Made by a program: the position numbers and the translations under genes
From: an uncultured Bacteroidales bacterium
Lineage (GTDB): Bacteria > Bacteroidota > Bacteroidia > Bacteroidales > P3
NCBI GenBank assembly: GCA_947167075.1
Contig: CAMVGR010000017.1
Span: 1 to 38,834, forward strand
Direction: 5' to 3'
Length of the DNA stretch: 38,834 nt
Part shown: piece after piece, positions 32,439 through 38,834 of the stretch
Layout of the letters: the number at the start of each line of letters is the position of its first letter
How positions within the stretch are numbered: the stretch's first letter is position 1
The notes under the pieces: generated by a model
The model's input: the letters and a program-made list of their open reading frames with translations, nothing else
Database searches by the model: none
What the model was told of the DNA's origin: nothing

Positions 32439-34257
32439 TATATAGCTTTACGATGTATTTAAACTGTTCGTCGTCCCAATATTCACGGAACTCTACATCT
32501 ACGGCAGCCTTACGCTTATACTCATAATCCTCGTCGATTGAGGCCTGCAAATTCTTGAGGCAATTGGTTTTATCTCCAAGACGTGCATATGCAATAGCAC
32601 GCAGGTAATTGACGTCTTTGTTTTGGTCGAGGCAACAATCAAGTGTACGAATCGCAGTTCCAGTTTCTTCAGCCATCAGTTGTGCAAATGCTAGATTGTA
32701 TGAGCAGGTGTTGCCCTTTAATTCTTTCTGTGCTTCACTATAGTTGCCTCGTTTCAAGTTCAAGATCGGAATATTAACCCCCGCATCTGTACTGCCCTGG
32801 CGTTGGGCTTCTTCGAAATAGTATTTTGCTAGTGTATAGTCCTTTCTACCTAACATCAAGAGACCTGTATTGTTCAAGACATCGGGATTGTGTGGGTTCA
32901 AGTCGCGTGCCACTTTTAAGTAACGTTCTGCTTCGTCATAATCATCTAGGTAGAATGCCACAGCACCTGCATTATTCCATGCCGCCCATTCCTGTGGATG
33001 GTTTTCCGTAGCCCATTTGTAATATTTTAATTTTGTGTCGTAGTTATAGTTGATATATGCAGTGTACATTAACTCATCAAAACTTAAACGCGCCGGGTTG
33101 ATGGATGCTTGTTTTGCCAACTCCGCGTCAGTCTTACGGGCTTCACTATAGTAAAGTGCTATCTGGGCACGGCGTAGATTGGGGAATATATCATCATTTA
33201 ACTCACCATACACCTCCGCCATATTGCGAATCATTTGTTCGCGCTTTATTAAGTTCTGCTGTGTTTCGACTATATTCACAATTGCATGCTTGTCTTGAAT
33301 TTCACTTTGCTCTACCATGACAACAAAATGAACCCAATCCTCACCTGAAGCACGAGTAGTGATAATCATTTGTTTACGTTGCTCGTACTTATAGTATTCA
33401 ATGTCTTTTGCCTTTGCACGACGAGCCATGATAGTAAGGACTTCATCAAGAATTCGATTAAGCTGTTCTGTAGCAATATCTGCACGGTTCTTCGACACAC
33501 CCACATTGGCTGTCTCTTCGCCCTCCGGCGAAGCCCATCCCGTAATGCTAATTTGTTTCGGCAGACCTTGTTCAAGCATAACTCGTTTCAAGTGCTGTAA
33601 CTGGCCTTCCGCATCAAACTTTTGGTTCATTGCAAAACCCCAGTCCAGTATCGAAGTACCGCCCTCAAAATAAATATCAGCCGTCTCTACGATACCCTGG
33701 GCTTTATTATAGTTTACAGGTGAAATGGATATGTTACCTTTAATATCCACCCACGAAGACGTATTATTCACACCATCAGACAAGAGTACACGATTGAACT
33801 CACGCCCCTTACTATCACGGATCACTTCGTCCGCAAATCTTGCATCCTCGTTTGTATTTGAAGCTGCATATCCAACTGGTGTAAGGGTCAGCCGACCTGT
33901 TTCCATTCCAGGCTTAAAGTCAAACATGTCACTATAGGTGAATCTTCCTCCTAGCTTATAGTTTATCGTTGTACCATCACCTCCAACGTTCTCACCCTTA
34001 AGAGTGAGGGGTTCCAAAGGAATATCACCTCCTTCCCAATGGAAGACCGGCTGCAAAAACATGGCACAATTTTTAGCGAAGTACTTCTCAGGTATTTGCC
34101 CCGTGAACTTCACCACCACTTTCTCGTCCATTGTCTCAATAGGATTCGGATTGGCTGCATAGCGCACTTTACTGGCATTAGATTGCATTTTTTTCAGTCC
34201 AGTACAACTGGAGAGGAGTATACCAGCAAGCAATATTATCCAAAGTGTTCTCTTCAT
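32431..34257 (-). CDS. Lipoprotein with OmpA-like core and TPR domain
   Basis: 608 residues. Lipobox LLSSC, Cys18. Residues about 35-200 form a beta-rich domain with paired polar strands. Around 225-275 the sequence ITGWASPEGEETANVGVSKN followed by RAD resembles the OmpA peptidoglycan-binding fold (GxxSxxGxxxxNxxLSxxRA). The C-terminal 230 residues hold tetratricopeptide repeats, clearest at WAAWNNAGAVAFYLDDYDEA and DVLNNTGLLMLGRKDYTLAK. This suggests an outer-membrane lipoprotein that bridges to the cell wall and binds partners. Family known in Bacteroidetes, function not established. It heads the pssA-queA-comF operon. Confidence 0.8.
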   Translation of the reverse strand: MKRTLWIILLAGILLSSCTGLKKMQSNASKVRYAANPNPIETMDEKVVVKFTGQIPEKYFAKNCAMFLQPVFHWEGGDIPLEPLTLKGENVGGDGTTINYKLGGRFTYSDMFDFKPGMETGRLTLTPVGYAASNTNEDARFADEVIRDSKGREFNRVLLSDGVNNTSSWVDIKGNISISPVNYNKAQGIVETADIYFEGGTSILDWGFAMNQKFDAEGQLQHLKRVMLEQGLPKQISITGWASPEGEETANVGVSKNRADIATEQLNRILDEVLTIMARRAKAKDIEYYKYEQRKQMIITTRASGEDWVHFVVMVEQSEIQDKHAIVNIVETQQNLIKREQMIRNMAEVYGELNDDIFPNLRRAQIALYYSEARKTDAELAKQASINPARLSFDELMYTAYINYNYDTKLKYYKWATENHPQEWAAWNNAGAVAFYLDDYDEAERYLKVARDLNPHNPDVLNNTGLLMLGRKDYTLAKYYFEEAQRQGSTDAGVNIPILNLKRGNYSEAQKELKGNTCSYNLAFAQLMAEETGTAIRTLDCCLDQNKDVNYLRAIAYARLGDKTNCLKNLQASIDEDYEYKRKAAVDVEFREYWDDEQFKYIVKLYND

Positions 34258-34343
34258 ATTTTATAATATTCTAATATTCATAAATCTGATTAACAGATAT
34301 CTATAATACTTCCACCGTATCATTGATGTCTGTTGTTCAATCT

Positions 34344-34352
34344 GCAAATATA
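34344..34352 (-). promoter_or_regulatory. -7 promoter element of the TPR lipoprotein-pssA-queA-comF operon
   Basis: TATATTTGC on the minus strand about 85 bases before the start at 34257; a TTTC at 34374-34371 lies 18 bases upstream as a possible -33 box. Confidence 0.55.
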
Positions 34353-34417
34353 CAACTTTTTTATGTTATAGAAATTTTTTTCTTCCTCTATCGTGTAGCT
34401 TCACTTGCTTTTTTGAA

Positions 34418-35152
34418 TTAGTAGTTTTTATAGATTAGCGTTATTGTACTGTCAATTATGGCATATTCAGCAGAACCAATATGCTCAAGGTCTACATATT
34501 GTTCTAATAAGTTTCCAAGACAATCATATAATTCAATCGATTTATCTGTACAGTTGACACAACGATCAATGAGAAATCCTTCTGCTATTTCACTCTCATA
34601 CTCGTACTGACACTGGGATACAGAGCCTTGAACTGAAGTATGGTTATACATCCTTACAAAATAGTGCAGCCATGGCATGTCTTCCAAAGGGTTCTCTACA
34701 TGGCAGAAGCCTTCCTCTATACGGTGATTATAATTTTGGTATATACACGTAAAACTATTGGAACTAACCACATCGAAGATATTTGAGGATGCAAATGTCA
34801 AAGTATCCAAAATATCTCCACAATAATTATACATTACAAGCGTGTCAAATACATCTTGGTCGGAGGTGGCTACAAAGATTCTCTTTTCTCCAACGAATGT
34901 GAGTGCACGGTAGATAGCCACGTTAGTGATTGTATCATTATCATACTTTTTTACAATCTGTTGCAACCACCTCAGTTCGATTAGGGGTTCATCGCAGTCA
35001 CAACCATCTACCGGTTGTTCCATACCAGCAATTTGCGATGGTGTTTCCACACCATATTGTGATGCATCGACCACAATAGGATCCCTACCACAACTAGCTG
35101 AAATCATAATTGTTGTAGCCGTCGCTAATAGTAGTGAAAGTTTAATTCTCAT
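34418..35152 (-). CDS. Lipoprotein with internal duplication, unknown function
   Basis: 244 residues. Lipobox ISASC, Cys21. The mature protein is two related halves of about 85 residues: PLIELRWLQQIVKKYDND and onwards, and PLEDMPWLHYFVRMYNH and onwards. Both continue with a beta-rich part containing a short Cys-Gly/Leu-Gly motif (YNYCGDILDTL, LYDCLGNLLEQ) and both end in a (C/L)IY(Q/K)NY sequence. This resembles Bacteroidota lipoproteins with repeated PWL modules, for which I know no function. It lies 11 bases behind the AddB-like gene, probably in the same operon, with no obvious functional link. Confidence 0.75.
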   Translation of the reverse strand: MRIKLSLLLATATTIMISASCGRDPIVVDASQYGVETPSQIAGMEQPVDGCDCDEPLIELRWLQQIVKKYDNDTITNVAIYRALTFVGEKRIFVATSDQDVFDTLVMYNYCGDILDTLTFASSNIFDVVSSNSFTCIYQNYNHRIEEGFCHVENPLEDMPWLHYFVRMYNHTSVQGSVSQCQYEYESEIAEGFLIDRCVNCTDKSIELYDCLGNLLEQYVDLEHIGSAEYAIIDSTITLIYKNY

Positions 35153-35163
35153 GCTATTCCAAA

Positions 35164-37974
35164 TTAATTGTTAGAACGTGGGTGGTATTTACAAAACATC
35201 CGGACCGGACAAAACACGCAGTCACCAACTTGTTCGGTTGCTTTAAAGGGTTCGTTCGGATCCATCAGTAAACTACATAACTCTATCAAATGTTGACGGA
35301 AAGCGGAAATATCTGACGGGCCAATTTTAGTTCGCCCATCACAGCTGGCCAATTGTACCTCCGAGTGAAGGTTTCGCAATGGGTAAATGCCCACACATAC
35401 ATCCTCGTTCGGAGCCTCATTCATTGTATATAGCAGCGCGTAGGACATCAACTGGAACCACTTGCCAGGCATGGGTACAACCCCCTTTTTATTAGGGGTC
35501 GACTTATAAGTAATCTCCTCCTGTTTCAGTCCTCCTGTTTTATAGTCGATTATTCTCAACTGCCCATCCAAACAGTCTATCCTGTCTACTTTCCCCCCTA
35601 AGCGTATAGGAAATCCCTCTGGATCATTTGCCAGCAAAACGACTGGCAGCTTTTTCTCAACAGCCATAATCCGCATTTCATGGCCCTCTTTCAAAATAGA
35701 CCTCTCCTTCTCAAGTAAAGACCGCAATTGAGTCTCAGCAACAGCACGGTAGAAGTGGTTTCGACCTTCCGACGACCTACCATGACGGAACAGAGGTGCG
35801 AACTCACCGTCTAGCAGCTGTGGCAATGTTTCCAACGCCTGATCCAAGACAGAGACTGGAAGATTCTTTCCTTGCCACGGTGCATAAAGATGTTCCATGA
35901 TGTTATGAATAGCAGTCCCAATCTGTGAATTGTCAAGATCATCGTCCAAATCTATTTGGTCTCTCAACCCCATTATTCTTGAATAATAATAGCGCAAAGG
36001 ACATATCAAATAATCCTCAAACACAGTGGGATAGAAGCCAACCGATGCATTATATCGTATTTGCTCCAACACCCTCTCACTTTTGGCAACGGAGGAAACA
36101 CTTGCCCCTTGATGTGTGCGTACAGGCTCATTATTGTTAACCAATATATGATTTACCTCTATGTTGTACCGAGGAGCCAACTCGCTTTCCACCTGTCTGA
36201 TATACCGGCTTGGTTCTCCTTTCCCCATGGCTTCGCTTTGCGAACTATAGACCAGGTATACCTCTTGTGCACGTAGTAGCAAATGATAGAAATTATATGC
36301 ATATACACTGTCCTTTTCATGATATGTAGGCAACTGTGCCATCCTTCTTAAATCGTATGGTATCAGTGTATTGTCCACTCTTGATGCAGGCAGTATTCCT
36401 TCCCCTGCCGAAAGGATTATCACCCTATCGAAGTCGAGGTTTCGCGTCTCTAGCATACCCATTATCTGTAATCCCGACAAAGGTTCACCAATCAGTGCTA
36501 TCTGGTGTCGCTGGGCAACGCGGATATATATCTTTCGTAGGGTTTCTAGTTCGTTGATATAGTGCCTAGTGCTCTGGAGCTTTTCCAGATAGTTCACAAT
36601 CTCAATCAAATTGCCCGCCGCTTGTTTCTCCTTGCGATTTCGATCTACCAGTCCCTCATCGACAACTGCAGCCACTATCGTCCGCATCGTCTCCAGCCAT
36701 GTCTCCGGAGTGTGTGGGCTGTCTGGGAATAAAACCTGTCCGTATGCACAATCATTCAACTGCTGTCGTATCTCCTGCCCCTGGCAGCGTATCACATTCT
36801 CGTCCGTCAACCACTCCACCACATTCCCTACCACGTCTTCCTTACCTAGCAACCTTTGAATATATCGGTCGCTTAGCACCTCAACCAGGGCACGATGGTG
36901 GTAACCCTGTTCCGTTGCCGTAGCATGAAACTGGAGTATTCGCTGTGCCATGAGGTGCATATTACTGTTGTTGAATGCATAACCCATCGAAATATTGACA
37001 TCGTATTCACCCTCAGGCAAAGCATTCAGCATCGGCATCAGCAGGTTTTCATCGGCCAACACGATGGCCGTACGTTCCATTTGTTCCTCCGACAGCCATT
37101 CTGGATGTTCTTCCAGCAACTGCCCCGTCCACTTGCATTGTATGATTTGTTCCGGACACTCCACAACAGTCACCTTACGTTCTCCTGTTGCAAATAGCGT
37201 TGGCCCCTGTGGTGCTATCTCTGGAAAGTCCTGTTTGTGCTTGCGAAGAAAATAGCCCGATTCCTGTTCTGGGCGCATAAAGTACTGATCACTATCGGTC
37301 AGCAGATGGCCCATACCCCGACGGATATACTCGCTGATAATTCTACGTTCGCATTCACTCATCGCATTGAAACCCACAAAGTAGACCTCATCTGTCTCCA
37401 CCTTTCCCGCCAGTTCCTCAATGTGTTCAGCGACATATCTATATGCCATTCCGCTATAGGCTTTGCCCTCTTCGAGCAGGCTACGATGCAGTCGAGTGTA
37501 ATAATCATATAGCGAGTGATAGAATCGCAGATAGTCTTCCTGAAACTGAGTCTTTTCTTCCCCCTCTATATCCCATTCGCCGATTTGCTTTTGATTATAC
37601 AAATTGACAAATAGCGACTCTGCATCAACACAGTACTGGTCTATCTCCGAGAAGTCTTTCAACATCAAGTCACCGAACGAGATAAACTCGTCGAATGATT
37701 TATACTTGCGTTTCTCTCCCTCCAAATCGCAGTGGATACTATACAGTTCGAACAGCAAGAACTCATTAGGTACAATCTCCAATTCCCCCAACTGAGCTAT
37801 TAAATCATCTATCGCCAGGCAACGGGGCAGGAACATCGCATGTCCTATCCCAACAAACTGACGCTGAAAGAACCGCAGCGATCGTCTGTTGTTGAACACC
37901 ACCAACAGACGGTCAGCATCTTTCGGATGCTCTTTCACTATTCGTGTTGCTATCTGTTGCAGGAAGGTATCCAT
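35164..37974 (-). CDS. AddB-like PD-(D/E)XK nuclease/helicase-fold protein
   Basis: 936 residues. The N-terminal helicase-like half starts LLVVFNNRRSLRFFQRQF and lacks a Walker A GxxGxGK(S/T), as expected of an inactivated helicase domain. Middle motif LQIMGMLETRNLDFDRVIIL is the conserved AddB/RecB-type stretch. The nuclease domain has His690 (GTAIHN), Asp797, Asp810-Tyr-Lys812 (IIDYKTG) and QLMSY (841-845). Cys658, Cys919, Cys922 and Cys928 match the four-cysteine iron-sulfur staple of AddB. It should process double-strand breaks with an AddA partner, which is not in this window. It overlaps the nucleotidyltransferase gene by 25 bases. Confidence 0.88.
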   Translation of the reverse strand: MDTFLQQIATRIVKEHPKDADRLLVVFNNRRSLRFFQRQFVGIGHAMFLPRCLAIDDLIAQLGELEIVPNEFLLFELYSIHCDLEGEKRKYKSFDEFISFGDLMLKDFSEIDQYCVDAESLFVNLYNQKQIGEWDIEGEEKTQFQEDYLRFYHSLYDYYTRLHRSLLEEGKAYSGMAYRYVAEHIEELAGKVETDEVYFVGFNAMSECERRIISEYIRRGMGHLLTDSDQYFMRPEQESGYFLRKHKQDFPEIAPQGPTLFATGERKVTVVECPEQIIQCKWTGQLLEEHPEWLSEEQMERTAIVLADENLLMPMLNALPEGEYDVNISMGYAFNNSNMHLMAQRILQFHATATEQGYHHRALVEVLSDRYIQRLLGKEDVVGNVVEWLTDENVIRCQGQEIRQQLNDCAYGQVLFPDSPHTPETWLETMRTIVAAVVDEGLVDRNRKEKQAAGNLIEIVNYLEKLQSTRHYINELETLRKIYIRVAQRHQIALIGEPLSGLQIMGMLETRNLDFDRVIILSAGEGILPASRVDNTLIPYDLRRMAQLPTYHEKDSVYAYNFYHLLLRAQEVYLVYSSQSEAMGKGEPSRYIRQVESELAPRYNIEVNHILVNNNEPVRTHQGASVSSVAKSERVLEQIRYNASVGFYPTVFEDYLICPLRYYYSRIMGLRDQIDLDDDLDNSQIGTAIHNIMEHLYAPWQGKNLPVSVLDQALETLPQLLDGEFAPLFRHGRSSEGRNHFYRAVAETQLRSLLEKERSILKEGHEMRIMAVEKKLPVVLLANDPEGFPIRLGGKVDRIDCLDGQLRIIDYKTGGLKQEEITYKSTPNKKGVVPMPGKWFQLMSYALLYTMNEAPNEDVCVGIYPLRNLHSEVQLASCDGRTKIGPSDISAFRQHLIELCSLLMDPNEPFKATEQVGDCVFCPVRMFCKYHPRSNN

Positions 37975-38657
37975 TGTTCCGCTTGCTTCAGTGTGTCTGG
38001 CTTACCCACATCCAACCATCTAGATGCTTCGTGAAGATACGAGCCAATACGTTCGCCCCGAGTCGCCAGCTTTATATATTCGTCGATGATGGGGAATGGC
38101 TGGTCTGCCTCTGGCAGGCAATCGAAAAGACGCGGACTGACCACTGTGATTCCACTGAACGCATAAGCCTCGCATCCCTGCAGACCGTTCTCGCCACATC
38201 GGGCTCGCAGCAATCCATCCTCGCCAAATGCCAACATACGCTTCGTAGTGCGACAACTCACACATAGCGTTGCCAAATTATGCTCACCGCAGTGTCGCTT
38301 CTCCACATCACGGAAGTCGAGGTCAGACAGCACATCTACATTGTGGACCAATACATTTGCACTTCCAGAGAATAGAGGTGCTGCATGCTTTAGGGCGCCA
38401 CCTGTGTCCAGCAGAAGCGCGCGCTCGTCGCTTATTTCCACCGTGCTGTGCCATTCTCGTGAGCGTATGAAGTCCACAACCATATCGGCAAAATGATGTA
38501 CATTGACCACGATGTGTTCTACTCCTGCGTCTTCAAGCCTCAGTATGGTACGCTCCAGCAGTGTCATACCACCCACCTCCACCAAAGCCTTGGGGCGGTC
38601 ATTGGTGAGTGGACGCAGTCGTGTGCCTAAACCGGCAGCCAAAATCATTCCCTCCAT
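37950..38657 (-). CDS. Sugar nucleotidyltransferase, MurU-like
   Basis: 235 residues. The nucleotide-binding signature LAAGLGTRLRPLTNDRPKAL spans 6-25, with GGALKHA and HNVDVLSDLD (metal-binding region) later, and an ending with PFPIIDEYIKLA and RWLDVGKPDTL. The length and lack of a C-terminal beta-helix fit MurU-type N-acetylmuramate-1-phosphate uridylyltransferases, used in cell-wall recycling, or other NDP-sugar pyrophosphorylases. A sugar kinase partner (AmgK type) would clinch it but is not visible in this window. A second ATG three codons in is also possible. The gene is the first of the nucleotidyltransferase-AddB-lipoprotein unit. Confidence 0.82.
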   Translation of the reverse strand: MEGMILAAGLGTRLRPLTNDRPKALVEVGGMTLLERTILRLEDAGVEHIVVNVHHFADMVVDFIRSREWHSTVEISDERALLLDTGGALKHAAPLFSGSANVLVHNVDVLSDLDFRDVEKRHCGEHNLATLCVSCRTTKRMLAFGEDGLLRARCGENGLQGCEAYAFSGITVVSPRLFDCLPEADQPFPIIDEYIKLATRGERIGSYLHEASRWLDVGKPDTLKQAEQWIPSCNR

Positions 38658-38766
38658 GATACATTATTTAACGTTATGTCAGCTGTTTTATTGTATCCCT
38701 CTTCATGAAAGAAGAATATGGGGGAATGGGGGGAATGGCCAAACCAGAACTGTGTCTGCCCTACCC

Positions 38767-38834
38767 CTACTGCACCAGCAGCCTGCGGGTGGCGGTGCCG
38801 GTGGGAGTGGACACCTTCAGCAGGTAGGCTCCGG
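38767..38834 (-). CDS. C-terminus of a T9SS cargo protein (partial)
   Basis: The last 21 codons before a TAG read GAYLLKVSTPTGTATRRLLV plus Gln. The G(x)YLLKV…TxRLLV pattern is the final beta-strand pair of a type A T9SS sorting domain. The rest of the gene lies beyond the right edge. It is the fourth T9SS cargo seen in the window. Confidence 0.75.
   Translation of the reverse strand, partial: GAYLLKVSTPTGTATRRLLVQ

Overview
The window is a 38.8 kb chromosomal segment from a member of the Bacteroidota, most likely Bacteroidales. The grounds are: a type IX secretion system (T9SS) C-terminal sorting domain on four proteins; Bacteroidota-style promoters (-7 box TAnnTTTG, sometimes with a TTTG-like -33 box) in front of many genes; almost no Shine-Dalgarno sequences except at rpsU; and characteristic neighbours (DUF4271-hemD-rnpA-yidD, mutY-ssb, xerC-hpf). 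Rubredoxin, ferritin and a reverse-order rubrerythrin point to an anaerobe that must cope with oxygen and iron. I cannot name a genus.

Layout. 0-1.6 kb: a DUF3467 protein translationally coupled to a 4'-phosphopantetheinyl transferase, convergent with a Sua5-type tRNA threonylcarbamoyladenylate synthase. 1.7-3.8 kb: a POT peptide transporter and a small lipoprotein. 3.9-7.5 kb: core genes (rpmB, rpsU, mutY, ssb, hpf, xerC). 7.5-10.9 kb: an intergenic 11-bp repeat array, a signal-peptide remnant, a 52-residue rubredoxin, ferritin, and a Na+/phosphate cotransporter with a Pho-box-like direct repeat at its promoter. 11-12.6 kb: a C39-like lipoprotein and a DUF4160/DUF2442 gene pair. 13.2-17.3 kb: reverse rubrerythrin, lpxK, an unknown envelope protein and hisS.

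17.7-27.4 kb is the accessory heart of the window. Two T9SS cargo proteins (a 1306-residue fibronectin-III protein and a choice-of-anchor L protein) are transcribed leftwards. A gingipain-like C25 protease is transcribed rightwards and is followed after two bases by the housekeeping set DUF4271-hemD-rnpA-yidD (to 29.8 kb). From 29.8 to 38.7 kb everything runs leftwards: a MurU-like nucleotidyltransferase, an AddB-like nuclease and an internally duplicated lipoprotein, then a TPR/OmpA-like lipoprotein, pssA, queA and comF. The right edge holds the last 21 residues of a further T9SS cargo protein.

The most unusual signal is not a gene. Three intergenic regions carry a 66-bp element built on a strict 11-bp register: five direct 11-mers, clear at first and degenerate later, followed by one inverted 11-mer. 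Two further intergenic arrays, unrelated in sequence, also have an 11-bp period. I find no CRISPR array, complete transposase, rRNA or tRNA.
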